From Phlebiopsis flavidoalba (Eukaryota > Basidiomycota > Agaricomycetes > Polyporales > Phanerochaetaceae): DNA of 64,000 nt. Each line of letters starts with the position of its first letter. Positions within the stretch are counted from its first letter, which is position 1. Positions 45,530 to 57,733 of the stretch are shown here, in pieces. The notes under the pieces were generated by a model. It was given only the letters and a program-made list of their open reading frames with translations. It searched no databases and was not told the origin of the DNA. A program made the position numbers and the translations under genes. The DNA lies in assembly GCA_035772785.1 (NCBI GenBank), contig JAOCPU010000023.1, positions 1 to 64,000 on the forward strand. Direction: 5' to 3'.

Positions 45530-48500
45530 CGCTCACGCTCGCTCAGCGGCCTCTAGCCTGCAACCGCCTCTATGAGCCGCGCCGCATTCGCTGTCCTGCC
45601 GTCCTCTTCTACCTTCTCCCCAGCTGCCACTTACTGCATCATCTGCTCGTCTGTCATCCTCTGCATCTCCCTGTCTCTTCATGCTCAGCTCATCATCGGC
45701 GTTCAAGTCCGGTCTCTCTGGTCCGGCCATTTCGGCACCGTGCGGCAGACGGGGCTAGCGCGGGGGTGGGCCGCGCGCGCTCCGCTCGTGCGCGTACTGA
45801 TGGGGCGCAGGGGGCGCGGGGTGGCGGGCTGCAGGGCATCACCATCCCGCGGCGGGGGAAGGCCCGAACAGTCCTCTCCATTTGATCTGGCGCTCGTCGA
45901 AGTCACATCCAAAGCCAGCCCCATAGGGCCTTCTCTGGGGCGCGCACGCCTTGGTTGCACAGGTGGCGGCGGGGAGGCGTGGCGTGGGGAAGGTAGGAGG
46001 AACGGGCGAAGGCCGCTCGACTTGGACCTTGTGCTCGAGCGAGGGTGGTGGTTGGTGGTGGGCAGTGGGGGTTGCCGGGCAGCCCAGGCGCTTTGGGAGG
46101 CGGAGAGGGCGGGGGGAGCGGACTTTGAGGGTCGTCTGTCGGTGACGTCGGGGTTGGGCACGTCTGACCTCCTCTTGCGCGCGTTTGGCAGCAGCTGCGA
46201 CCTACGATGGTGTGAATGTCGCCTCTAACACGGATTCCACTCTTAGACTCACCTCGTCAGCGTGGCGCTCCTCGACCGAGTCCCAGAGTTGACACTTCTT
46301 CGGGTCCTTGGGTGTTTTGTATGGCGGAGCTTGGTTTAGTGTTCGTAGCCGTACTGATTTGGCCTTACCACCATAACATGACCTTGTCCGAACAGTTTGG
46401 GGCAAAACCATCTTGTTGCACTTGTAGAAGGTCGAGCATTAAGAGCTTGGTATGACGCGTATAATTTGTACGCACTCCTGGCTGGTTCTGTTGATGAACG
46501 CTGTTGTTACGCCACGAGTCATCGCATGCACCAGGTATGATACTTGTCACGTACCTTTATTTTGCACTTGGGCAATTGCGCCTGAGTGCAGCACAGCTAG
46601 AAAGCGCCGGTGAGGCTTGTTCGGTACAACGTGTCAGAAGGAACGTACTCATGGCTTCCTCGATCGCATGTCGAGCGTCGAGCTTCTTGTCTTCGGCTAC
46701 CTCTATTATGACGCGTTAGAAGACACAGTGACGTGTGTGGGAAACACGACAAACCCTCGCAGCTTTTCGGTGCAGATGGTCCTACAAGTAACGTTAGCGG
46801 GACTCGCGTTACTTGAACATAGTTACCCACCAATTTCTTGCATTTTCGACAAGGACAGCACCCACATCCTCCCTTCCGCACCGGAACAATCTATCTGCCT
46901 GCCTCGTATCTCGATGACGAGCTTGGTACTGTCGCAGAATGGACAACTCCGTCGAGGCCGCTCGAGCCCGGCAGCTTGCAGCTCCTTGCGCTGCTGGACA
47001 CAGCGCTCGTAAAGCTCGATGAGCTTTGGTGAGAGTATCGGGCGGAGCGGTCAGACCTGCGTGGAAGAGCAGTTTTCACGGCCAGACTGGTCGCATACAC
47101 GGAATGATCGGGGGGGCGGGATGGCTCGCCCATAGTAGCGTCCTCCGCGTATAGTGCGGGTTCACGCAGTCGCCACGCAAAACAGATGTGCGTCCGGACA
47201 CTGCGTGCATCTTGTTCTACGAGGGACGTGAGTACATGCCGCAGCAAAGAAAACGGGCTTACGAAAGGATAGGAGGAGAAAAACAACATCCGCATTCGAA
47301 GCCCTCGCCTTCGTCTTCTTCGACAGTGATAGGCCGTTGGACCCAGCATCATCGACGAGTTTTCCGTATAAGCCACGCCGCCCGCTCCCTCTCGAATTTC
47401 CGGATCCGGAGTAGCGCTGTGCAGCCTTTCCCTTTCCCTTCTTCTTATTTTCTTGTCCTGTGGATGGGGACGCAGCGGGCGACAGCGCAGGCGGGCTGCC
47501 GGTGCTCGGTACGCAAGTACGAGAATGTGGATTTGGTGCGTACGTACAGAGCTGGTTGTGGGCGTTGAACTTTACGTATATTGGCCCTTCCCTTCCCCCG
47601 GAAAGTTCGGGCCCACAAAGTCTGTTTATATGGGGGAAAGTTCACGTTTTTCCCACCAGTTTGAGCTGCTGGAAAAACGCCGTTAGCATGTTGATCTGAA
47701 CCTGAAAGTGGGAAAAGCCTCACCAAGGCCAGCCTGGTCGTAGTTTTTCTCCCGCCTTTTCGCTCCGATCCAGTGCTCGCATAGTCGAATCCGCGGTCCC
47801 CGAGTTTTTGGTCTTGGTCGGGCATGGAGCCCCCCCCCAACAACTCACGCCTTCGTCAAAAAACTCGGGGGACCGCTTCCGCTTCTCTTTGATACCTTTG
47901 TATAATTAGTGAGTCTCAAAGAGCATATGCCAGAACCCGGGTTGTAGAACACGACGCATTCTGCACGTCTAACGTCACTGGGCTTCGGCCGTCCTCATTC
48001 ATGAGGTCACGCGAATCCAACGCGTTTGCCTTGATGAGGGATGTCATCAGCAGTAGTCGTTGGCTCGAACGTCAGGAATAATTTCGAGTACCTGGCGCAA
48101 GAATGTCGGAATAGCCTGGGTCTACTTTCCCGGGTTCGGGAGCATGAGGGGCGGAGGTGCTCGCTTTTGGTCCTGATGAAGAGAGCGCAGGGGGAAAAGA
48201 ACAAGCTGGCTGGAGCCAACTGTGCTCACCACTGCAGAAGTCTCTTAGGAAGCCGTGATCGGATAGAATCGATACACGACCCCTCTTGGTCCGACTGAGT
48301 GCTGTGATTTCAGTGCACGTGGCTGGCCAGAAGGGCATTCAACGAGGGACGTGTGTTGGCTGTTTGGGCCACTGCGTGATGGCGTGCCGAGACCAGGGTC
48401 CGTCGGGGGGTTCGACCTCCCTGTCGGTTGTGTGAGAGCGGGGGGCCTTTTGGGTAAGTTTGGTAGTTCGAAAGAGAACATGGAGAATGCTCCTGCATTG

Positions 48501-49260
48501 AATCTGTTTCGTCATCTACCGGAACGAGGACTATCACGCCTCGCCCTCGAAGACGTTATATATCTGGATGTGTTTGATGAATGACCTTTGAAGGTACCCT
48601 GGTTCTATGTCTGGGAGAATTTCCTAAGACTTGTGCGGCGACACGAGCGGTAGGATCTTCGGGCATGATGGATGCAAGAGAAAGGTTCGTTGAAGGAGGG
48701 CAGCGGGCCAGGAGATGGGGAGTGGCCCTCTTGTAGGGGCAATACGGTCGAGAGCTGCGGGCCGTGGCCGTCACTTTACCCTTGTCCTTGGAAGGCGGCT
48801 GGAGGGTATGCTTGGATAGGCGAGGATGCGGGAGGGTCGGACGCCTCCAGCAGCCCTTGCACATCTGCATCAGAGTCTTTGTGCATTGCATATTAACATC
48901 GTACCAGACCCTACGGAGCATAACTCACCAGAGTCATCGTCTGGGAGGAACAAAGGCATCTCTTCTGGCGGTACGTCCGACCCTCCGACGCTGTCCCTCC
49001 ATACTTCTATCGCCCTGCCTTTCCCTTTTTCTTTGGGCCGCAGGCCTGGCGAGCTCTTCTTCATCGAGTCGTGTATTTCTATGATAATCAGTGTGGCGCA
49101 GCGAACCGGCCTTTTGTACCGTTTCGGGGAGCGGAGTGGGCCAGTGGCCGTACAGTGAGGGCTGTGCCAACCCCGCGACGAGAGGTCGATGGGCCAGCCA
49201 GGGGGGGGGGGGGATGAAGACCAACGAATTCGACTTCGTCGTCGTCGACGACCATCGCGG
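45530..49260 (-). CDS. RBR-type E3 ubiquitin ligase, RNF216/TRIAD3-like
   Basis: A RING-in-between-RING ligase that takes ubiquitin from E2 onto its own cysteine and then to substrate. The N-terminal region has DDDEVEFVGLHPPP after an ATG at 49260, a Pro-rich stretch, and VDPGYSDILA with QVLEIIPDV (48060-48130), the conserved helical segment of this subfamily. Catalytic part: GEGFECGCCFS near 47290 and CPDAHLFC near 47180 (RING1), ELYERCVQQRKELQA near 47020, then RLFRCGRED...GAV, CRKCKKL near 46850 and KKLDARHAIEEAM near 46680 (IBR), CNKMV near 46410 (RING2), and DPKKCQLWDSVEERHADEV (46260-46320). A Pro/Arg-rich tail follows. The CGCCFS opening and the KDPKKCQLW ending are what set RNF216-like RBRs apart from parkin/HHARI types. 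Frames switch between almost every motif, and the RING2 acceptor cysteine cannot be verified. Ends are approximate. Confidence 0.8.
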
Positions 49261-49855
49261 TTGTCGGTGAGCGCTGCGACCACGAGTCGACCGCGGACCA
49301 ACACGCCCTGGAACATTGGCGGTGATAGGGGTGCTGCCAGCGTACCGCTAGGTGTCCAGAAGTCAGCTTCATCGTGTCATCGTGTGTCCATAAGGTGGGA
49401 AAGTCCTGCTACGTACAGGTTTCGCTAGCTGTCTGTAAAATGGTTCAATATGTCCTAGAGTTGAAACGACACTTGAAAGCAATGATTTATAGGTTGTCTC
49501 AAGGGGTTTTGACCACCTAAGTAGAACTGAGCTGCATTTTTAAAATAGCGGTGTTAAGTGTTTATGTGTGTGTCTCGATCCACAATTTGGGGTCTAATGT
49601 GACGCGTCCGCGTCGCGTGAATATGTCACGGTCACATGCATGCCCGGCCCGCGACCGCAGGCGGTCCCGACGTGACTCGTACCACGATCTGCAGTGGCTC
49701 AAACAGGACGGCGATATTCCATGTAGCAAGCAAAGGGCCACTAGGTGAGACACATATTTCTATATCCACATGAGCACGCAAAGAGCTCATAATAAGAAAC
49801 GTTCGACAAGTCTTAATGTACAGGGTTAATACAGTCTGCATGACATACGACGTCT

Positions 49856-50360
49856 ATGGGTCCGCAGTCACTTGATGTGGCAAGAATGGGTTTTCCAATC
49901 GCCGTTCCCAAGGAAAGTGCAGCCTCACAATTGTCACTTCTTCAAACTTTGGCACATCATCCGTTATCTTGTCCGAGGGCGATATCAGAGCGACGGCGAT
50001 ACAACCTACAGCATGCATTCAGATATCACTCTGAGATGTGTTCAGAGAGGTCAGTGTGACATACGCGATTATACTCTGCATCAAGACGTGGGGGTGGTCC
50101 GCGACGAACGTTGCGAGCTTGCAGCGTGACATTTCGCGGCCTTCCATCTCACAACAATATCCGAGTCTTGGTCCTTCGGGGGCACACTGTACGTGTGGTG
50201 ACGCGTCAGAAAGCCCCGTCACGGAATGGCTGGGTCAAGGAGGGAACGTGCCTGTATCCACACCTTGGCATTTCGGTTACTTTTGCTCAAGGTGCAAACG
50301 GTATCGTGGGCTTTGAAGTACCGTGCTTGAGGAGAACGAGGCCATATGGCAGATATCCAG
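49856..50360 (-). repeat. Unknown coding-like repeat, copy 1
   Basis: Aligns with 51090-51570. On the minus strand both read a common peptide pattern: VWIQAR/VWIQAS, then a variable stretch with HT-or-HG and P-K/P-T, then MSRCKLATFVADHP here versus LSRCKLAALLSRDA in copy 2, and further on KPILATSS versus NRILAISE. Conserved protein signal with diverged DNA indicates paralogous coding exons. No known domain was recognised. Confidence 0.5.
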
Positions 50361-51089
50361 AACAATGCCGGACTTAGACCGATTGACCGCATGTATGTCC
50401 ATCGATGCTCGTGTAAATTTGTGTGTGAATGGAAAATGGATATCCTTTCTCGCGTCGAGTTTTCATTTCGTGATTGAAACGTAATTTGAACCAAAACGAG
50501 AGCCGGGACAGTGCGATGACTAGAAGCGTTTGGGGGGAAGTTATGGCAGGCTTTTCGATGCCAAGCTGAGTACGATCATCATTGACAGCGCTTCGAAGGG
50601 TATTAAGTGACCATGCGCGCTGGACGTGGATTAGATGGGGCTAATAAAGCAGGATTAGTAACTAAATCTATGTGAAGATCCGTGGCGACACCATTTATGC
50701 CATGGTTTAAATTGCCGCTGTGGCTCACTAAGCCCACTTACGTTTATACAAACATTATGGCATCATCAATTCCGACCAACAAAAGTCAAGGACGCACATG
50801 CGCATAGATCATTGTACCAGGCGAGCCTGTTTCACAGGTGGAGCTCGAAAACAACAAGAAGGCCTCTGCTTGGTCTAATTGCGGTTGGCGTTGGGGTAGT
50901 TATGGGAAAGGCAACAAAGGCCAAGGTGATGATAGTTTTGCTTGGACGTACAATTTTGGCTTGACACTGAAGCCATCTTGGCAGAATACCGATTACAAGT
51001 GCATTTTGTGTTCGCTCTGATACTTATACTTATTCTTATACGCCCAAATCACCGAGCTCAAGTAAACGTACAGCGATCTAACGATATTT

Positions 51090-51570
51090 GTTACTCCGAA
51101 ATGGCTAGAATGCGGTTTCCAGTCCCCGTGTCCAAGAAAATGTAGCTCAAAATCGACTTTTCTCAAAACTGCGGAACATCTAATACCATCCGGCCAGTGT
51201 CAATTGCATGTTGTGCGCCATGGCCCTAAAGACGTATCAAGTTCAGAGACACTGCGAGGTTCACAAAGACTTTTTTGGTAAAAGCAGCCCACACGTTGGT
51301 ACTCCACATCTAGGCGTCCCGCGATAATAATGCCGCAAGCTTGCAGCGTGACAGCTGGCGAGCATCAATAGTACACCAATATCCGTGTTCAGATGTTGGC
51401 TTCTCACTGCCATGATAGGTCAGAACAGCCATTCTCGCGAAATGGAAGCAAGGGGAACTCGCCTGTATCCACACTCTGGGCTTGTCCTCACCGTCGGACA
51501 ACGTGCTAAATGGCATCGGGATCTTGAAGAATCGTGCTGGAGAGGAAAGGCCACAGGAGCGGGTGGCAGA
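51090..51570 (-). repeat. Unknown coding-like repeat, copy 2
   Basis: Second copy, about 1.2 kb from the first, same orientation. CTTGCAGCGTGACA and CCTGTATCCACAC are exact shared words. The minus-strand frame 51310-51516 contains KPRVWIQASSPCFHFARM and the SRCKLA motif. The gene is damaged or carries introns, and no family could be named. Confidence 0.5.
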
Positions 51571-52217
51571 CGATCACCAAAACTTCACGCCGGGGGTAGC
51601 ATGATTCCATGTATAGTCCTGTACGAAGTGCACGGGAAATGGATGTCCTGTTTGTGCGTCCCCATTGTGTGCTTGGGGACTCGTTCAGGGATGTCAAATC
51701 AGCCCCCCTGAGCTACGGATCTCTGGAGGGACGTTTGCATGAAGGCCATAGGCAGGCGTTGGGCCCTGATCCTGAGTATCGATGTACATAGAGGAAAAAA
51801 GAGCGTTCCCCCGACCATTATAAGACGGGAAGGGTGCGTCGGTGAGAGGAAAACGGAAAGCAGGTCATGTATGCACGCCTGTTATCTGCTTCCTTTCGGT
51901 GGCCCAACGACGCGTGGCCAGTCCACACATGCTGTTCGCGGCCAGCAGAAGCAGAGCTAGAAAGCGAGGGAAGAATCCGTTCCCAAGACAATTTGGTGGC
52001 CCGCTAAACAGGGGTCCAACTTCGCTTTAAAGTGGCCATGCATTGGCGTTGGCCGATGAGAGGATGTCACACACTGTCTTCATGCATCAGGTACCTTGGT
52101 CCTATTGAAAACACGTTTACCACATGAGAAAAAGTGCTACTCTCGAGCTCATAATGGCGCGAATTTCAATGAACTTGAATACAGTCGTCTTGAGTGCGAC
52201 CCCCTTGACTCAATGAC

Positions 52218-54038
52218 CTATGATAGGCATTGGCTTGTAAGGCTCCTCAAGATACTTGATCTCGTCCTCAGTGAGCTTGACATCCAATGCATCTGTGTCG
52301 CATCAGACACTGAACATGACTTGTTTGACACGAAAGACTGACCAATAATCTCTTGAAGGTTCTCCAGCTTTGTCGTACCGACGATGGGCTCGGTAATGTT
52401 CTCCTTCGCGAGGCACCAGGCAGTGGCAACTTGCGCCATCGAGAGGCCTTTCCTTTTGGCCAGTTCTTCGAGTCCCTGCGGACAGATGTGGAGTCCCATC
52501 CATAACAATTTAATTATGAGTGAAAACAAAAATGGCACCTACCGTCACGTGTCACATCTGCATTTCCTTCCAACCGCCACATATACCTTCCTTAGACCAG
52601 CTGTAGGTCGATGATGAGCTGACAGAGTTCACAATGTGACCCCGAAAGGTAAGAGACGTACACGTCTGATTGTGCACGGGTGGGGTTCATTCTCTCGGAG
52701 ACAGGTCGTTGATGTAAGGACCCCACGCGCCAAGGGCCCGGAGACCACGGACCTAATGCATCCCGACGCACGAACATCTGTAAGGAACACTTGTTTATAA
52801 TGTGTCATGAGAAGCAACAACATCTAGATATTTACCTCTCAGCGTAGGCAGCATCTCAGCGTTCCCTCCTCTCGATAGATAACCGCCAGGTTGTAGTGGT
52901 TGCTGCATTTGAGATGAAGGCGTATAGGTTGTGAGTTTATTAATTGATGGCATCCTAGTCCCTGAAATACGGTTACGTGTCATCGTGATAGTGTTGAGAG
53001 TCGAGCGGTGGACAGACATTTGCATAGCGTCTGGACTGCGCTCACACCGCGGTCGGTTATGACAGCAATACAATTTCTGAACGCTGCGACGCAGTTGGGC
53101 CCTCACATTTCCGTACGGTTTCTTTTTTCCACGACAGGAGCTCATTCACATGTAACGAACGTATCCAGCTTTTACCACATCATGGAGTGATTGCTATGTT
53201 TTTCCTCGCTTGGAGTGGTCGGATCGAAGCGATGACTAGACAAAAAGTTAGTAGGGTAAAGGAGGCGAGACGGAAAGATGGAAAACCCCGAGAAAATTAC
53301 ATTTTCTTGGAGGAGATCAATATAGTCGCAACTGCAGACGCCCCCAGACTTGCCTTCACGGATGTCAAATGATTGTGCTTCGTCCGACGAAATCAGCCAT
53401 GTGCCAGCAGCAACGAAGACGTAAGATCACCTTGCGATTGAGTCCTTCTTCTTGGTTGATGATGCCATAATCGTCAGGTGAAAACGACCCGAGTAAATTG
53501 ACGTTTTCGGGTCGGGTACACACGGCTGCCCAGAGCCTTTGAATGCCTCTTAGCCTTAGACCCCAAGAACTCGGATAAAAAAAGGATGCACACCTTCGTC
53601 CATTATCACAAGGTTCTTCACGTGGCAGCTCAAGTCTCCTGATAACATTTCCGAGAATAACCTCGGATTGGCCGTTCGAATACATCTGTTGAGTCCCACG
53701 TTTTGAAACAATTAGACATGAGAATTATCGACTCGGTCAAACCCACCGGTTGGCTGAGTCGAACGTCTGGATCCCTCGCAGGCATCATACCTGTACAGAC
53801 CCATCCTCGTCTCTCTTGGTCGTGGACATACACGCAAAGTGGACTCACGCATATTTGATGCAATTTGTTTCATGGCCTCTTCCTCGACACACGAAGGACC
53901 CAGGTCTGACCCATTTCTCTTTGAGGGCCATACTGCATCGCACCCAAGATAATCATTGGAGACTTGGAGGACAGACGTTTCCGAGAGCGAAACTGGGACG
54001 AACCGAATGAAAGTGTGAGAAGTCAAGGCATAAGACAC
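52218..54038 (-). CDS. Aldo/keto reductase
   Basis: An NADPH-dependent oxidoreductase of the AKR superfamily, cytosolic, of the fungal aryl-alcohol-dehydrogenase / voltage-channel-beta-like type. The N-terminal start near 54038 gives LQVSNDYLGC and VEEEAMKQI. YSNGQSEVILGNVIRRLEL near 53650 carries the catalytic Tyr. The catalytic Lys (I-M-T-K-V) near 53600 is visible only after removing one G. Then DYGIINQEEGLNRK near 53450, YIDLLQ, an intron, and the catalytic His in HRFDPTTPSEE near 53230, GYVRY near 53150, EMLPTLR near 52840, PLARGVLT near 52720, and LAKRKGLSMAQVATAWCLA with ENITEPIVGTTKLENLQEII (52360-52480). The C-terminal exon reads ALDVKLTEDEIKYLEEPY after shifts and ends near 52218. 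Length fits the usual 330-350 residues with several introns. Substrate cannot be inferred. Confidence 0.88.
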
Positions 54039-54729
54039 AATTGGCGGCTACAGAACACAGCCGTATTGCATCTTCTTGGTCCTCTGTGCGATGGACCATG
54101 TCCTTGGATGTCTATTTGTACTCACCTTAGGGGGTTTGCTGGTGACTGACCCGAGTCACGGTCACAAAGTGGCTCTTGTATAGGCTTCGCTCTGCACGGT
54201 CTTCTATGTTGTGGCTACGTTCTCACAGAGCTTGCTTGCATATGAATCTGAGTAAATGCATTGCGGCACGCCGCCGGCGCGGCCGTATTTTTTCTCAAGA
54301 GGCTGCTCGCACATCCCGACTCGTGGAAGTCATCTCCCTGACTGGCCGAGGTTGAATGGTGGGTAATGGTGAACAGACACCGATGTGGACTGTAGGTTCA
54401 TTGACCTCTTGATTTCGAAGGCAGAGGTGTGCGGCCGAAAGCGTGTCGTAAGCGGGGACGGCACACCTTCGCTGACGTCACCGGCTCGAAGATCAGGGCT
54501 ACACGCACTGCCCTGAGGACATCTGATAGGGAGAGTAGTTAGACATACCTCTATTAAGAGTGGAGTAGGAGTCAATATTGACTGTGAAAATCTCGATTCG
54601 AACACATCTAGGAAAACCATGTCAGACATTGAGGCTATGGGTCCTTCTTGTTTGCACTCACTTTATTACTCCATATATTAGGTGGTGGGTTAAGATACAA
54701 ATACAGATAGACGTTAGGAATTTACAGGT
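54039..54729. other. Intergenic region
   Basis: Both strands were read without finding a gene. The minus-strand frame 54330-54629 (about 100 codons) has no motif. The right side is the 3' flank of the glycosyltransferase gene and the left side is the promoter region of the aldo/keto reductase. Confidence 0.35.
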
Positions 54730-56283
54730 AGGGAACGGCCATGAGTTTCGTTGCATATTCCTGTGCACTGGCTAGATATGCCACGATATGATCTGCGAAC
54801 TTCGCTTCAAGCCTCCCTTCTGTTACATACCCGCCGGGTAGCAGGAACCGGAAACGTTCAGACGCACTTTTCTTGAATGAGGTACGCTGGCAGTATGAAA
54901 CAGCAGAAGGGGTTCTATACCATAAAAGCTTTCAGCGGACAGGGGACACTACATACTTATGGATTCACTTACGCATCTTTTGTTCATCAAGGAAAAGAGA
55001 TCTTTTCCACTGCGTACAAATGTTAGAAGAGTACCGGGATAATATACACAAACCACACTCACTCACGGTAGGCTTGACCCGGGAGCATTCCAAAAAGATG
55101 TCACAGTGTCGCATCGGAGCAGACAACTACTTGTTATCCGCTCTGGTTTCAGCAGGTTTTAGTGAGGGGTCTGTGACTCTTGTCAGAGCACGGCGTGCGA
55201 GTAGTCCTAACATTGTGCGATGTTGAGAGTTTGGCGTATTACAGCGGCATTTGTGTAACGCACCTCTCATCTTCGCGATGAACTCTTCAATCGTACGGAA
55301 GCAAAAGCTACCCCACATGCCACCTGCCACCTACGCATTCTGCCCCCACATGTTGACGTCATCGCCCCGCTTGCGAGTGCCCATACCAAAACTGTCCTTC
55401 ATGCGGTATTTGGTAAAGCGATACACACCTGCGCGCTCTCTCTAGCTACCTTCCCCCGCAGGCCATTCGAACGAGTAGAGGTATTCCTTTCATCTGAAGA
55501 TGTATCGGCGATGGGCATTAGCGCATGTGCAATGTTGAAGCAGCGATATGGTATGTGCATAAGTGTATCTGTCGTCGACATCGGAGAATATGATCATAGG
55601 AGCTCTGTGCTGAGGGACTTGACACGGGAGCGAAGGAGGTCATCCATATGCATTCGCTGTGCTATCTCGTTGTTTCAAACGGTGACTCGCCATGTTCGAG
55701 CTGCACGCGGCCATGGAACACGGAATAGACAATCTTGTCCTCGAACTCGGCAAAAAACGGTCGCCGGGTCGGCAAAGAGGCTGGTCTGATCGGCAAAGGT
55801 GAGAGGCTTCGGTATGTGCCGTGAAGCTTCGGTCGGAGTTCAACAAGCAATGGAAGAACTTCGCGACGACGTTCTTGAGCTCGTGCATGCGAATTTCGAG
55901 CAGGTCCAGCTCCGTGCGGTCCACGAGGATTGCGTCCCAGACTTCGGGGACGTCCTCAGGTCTCGCGCATCCCAAGCCGTGCAGTTGGCAAAGATGTCTG
56001 ATCGAAGGCAACACCTTCAGCGTGAATAGAAATGTCGGGATAGTATTTGTGCGGGCCATTAGGGCCTTATCCCACAGTGGTCGCGTCGAGTATGAGAGGA
56101 AGTTTGCGGAGCTTGTAGGCTGACGGTCTCGTCTTAGCGAGCTTTCGGCAGAAGTAACACTACGACTTACTTATATCTTAGGAGAAGTCCGAGTCCCGAA
56201 AGGACGACCACAACACCGACGAGAGTAACGAACCGCTGGCGGACATGCCATGAGGGTGGAGAGAATAGAGGCTGTTCCGTCAT
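54730..56283 (-). CDS. Family 17 glycosyltransferase (type II membrane protein)
   Basis: Relative of the beta-1,4-mannosyl-glycoprotein N-acetylglucosaminyltransferases (GT17), expected in the Golgi. The ATG at 56281-56283 opens MTEQPLFSPPSWHVRQRF followed by one membrane segment TLVGVVVVLSGLGLLLRY, a signal anchor. An intron follows. Then come HLCQLHGLG near 55990, EVWDAILVDRTELDLLEIR (55900-55960, the GT17 signature around E-L-D-L-L-E-I-R), a hallmark MHELKNVVAKFF, EFEDKIVYSVFHGRV near 55720, a block near 55520-55420 (SPIHLQMKG, PFEWPAGGK across a shift), FCFRTIEEFIAKMRGA near 55290, and FGMLPG near 55090. The C-terminus ends about 54750. The length fits about 400 residues plus introns. Frameshifts occur throughout, but the signal is strong from 55990 to 55280. 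The acceptor in fungi is unknown. Confidence 0.82.
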
Positions 56284-57182
56284 GGTGATGGTCAGTTGCC
56301 AAGTCGGCATTGACTCGCCTTCTTCTCAGGGCTTAGGGGTTGCATTGACTTTATCAGTACTGCTAGCATTCAAGATCACTGTAGATTGTTGATGTAGCTC
56401 CCAGGGTCAATGTTTCCGGAGCTTACCAGGTGGCCTTACTCGAGTAAGAGTAGTCTGATTTGACTCTTGTTCCATACCACTCAAATTGCGATGTGTATTA
56501 CCACTTGTAAGCTGTTGCAATGACTCACATTACAACACCGTCACGGAGCGGTGGTGTGGTATTAGCCCATTTTCTTCTCTCAGTCTTGTCAAACGCGCGC
56601 GGCTTCAGAAAACGTTTGAAGTGTTACATGGGCCGCTCTGCAGCGACGCGTCCTGCTTTCACTGGACTGGACAATTCCGCGTGTCTGTTTCCTATGACTT
56701 CGCCTTGTATAGTGGCACTTGATTATCATGCAGTGGCTGCAAATTGGATTGTTGCCACAAACACCAGTCACGTCTCTCGCCCGTCTGGTGAGTAATGTTG
56801 TGAATGTTGTGATTGCCGATTTTGACGACTCATGACCAACTCAAACAGGCTTTGTACGGAAAAGGCATATCAACTGTGTGCCTGTGTCGTAGTTCTCAAT
56901 GCTCATCAGTGACCATTCCGGGCACCGGCCTTACATCATGACATGACATGTGACATGACATGACAAGCTAGATGCAGTAAGCCCTGAACCTAATAGCTTG
57001 TACGAGACTTTACTTGAAAAGCCTTCGACTCACCAATGTACAAAGCTCAGAGTCCTACTGCCTTTTGCAATGTTTCCTTCTCCCTCCCAACACCACAAAC
57101 CAAGTGACAAGCCCAAAAAAAAAAACATATAAAGACCACATTTTCAAAATAAGAGCAACAACATTACGAAACAGCCTTCTTC
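56284..57182. other. Intergenic region
   Basis: No conserved protein was seen. The plus-strand frames 56486-56722 and 56520-56795 overlap in different phases without a motif. A short TGACA repeat lies at 56937-56965. The right end is A-rich. Confidence 0.4.
56937..56965. repeat. Short TGACA microsatellite
   Basis: CATGACATGACATGTGACATGACATGACA: about six units of the pentamer TGACA with one interruption. Confidence 0.85.
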
Positions 57183-57464
57183 TCATGTCCACATTTTATC
57201 GTTCACTATGGCTGCCGCCAGTGTGAGAGGGTATCGGTCCACAGCAAAACTGCCGCCGCACGAATACGGCACAGGGCAGAATATAACCGCTTTCCCAGGC
57301 GGTAGCTTAGCAATCACGTCAACCCCCATATTCTTGGGACACCTATCCGCTCGCGACTCATGAGGGGACTTAATGTTTTCCCGGTTCAAGGCCCCGCGAT
57401 CTTCTCTCCCAACACTTCGGGTGCGTGGAGTTGTTTTTCGCCGGGTGCTGTCACTTGAAGACAT
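57183..57464 (-). CDS. Small protein of unknown function
   Basis: ATG at 57464 opens MSSSDSTRRKTTPRTRSVGR and runs uninterrupted for 93 codons to a stop at 57183. The first half is basic and Ser/Thr/Arg-rich. The second half has LPPGKAVIFCPVPYSCGG and a hydrophobic YPLTLAAAIV. No family was recognised. Its uninterrupted frame is unusual in this window, which may mean it is real, or may be chance since a 280-base open frame is not rare. Just upstream (57465-57600) the minus strand is T-rich, as in a promoter. Confidence 0.3.
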   Translation of the reverse strand: MSSSDSTRRKTTPRTRSVGREDRGALNRENIKSPHESRADRCPKNMGVDVIAKLPPGKAVIFCPVPYSCGGSFAVDRYPLTLAAAIVNDKMWT

Positions 57465-57733
57465 GTTCACAGCCCAATCAGGAGGAAAGAAAGTGTGAGT
57501 CAGAAAGAAAAAGAAAAGGGGATTTGGAGAAAAAAGAAATTGTTTGACTTTCACTGGGCCAAGAAAATACGGAAAGAGACAATGAAGAATGCTAATAGGT
57601 GGTTGATAACATAGAGAAAAAAAAAGGAGAAGTAATGGACGGGGAATAGAATGGAGTGGGCTACATTGGGTGGAGATAGTGCAGGGTCCCAGAGGCGCAA
57701 TTACCCACCATTAACCACTACTTCACGATCATA

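Larger units (their letters stand above)
49261..52217. other. Unresolved region with two copies of an unknown coding segment
   Basis: This gap between the E3 ligase and the aldo/keto reductase contains the repeat pair 49856-50360 and 51090-51570 (listed separately). Nothing else was recognised: a plus-strand frame at 50838-51020 (WGSYGKGNKGQGDDSFAW) is low complexity, and 51580-52200 shows only short frames. Confidence 0.4.
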
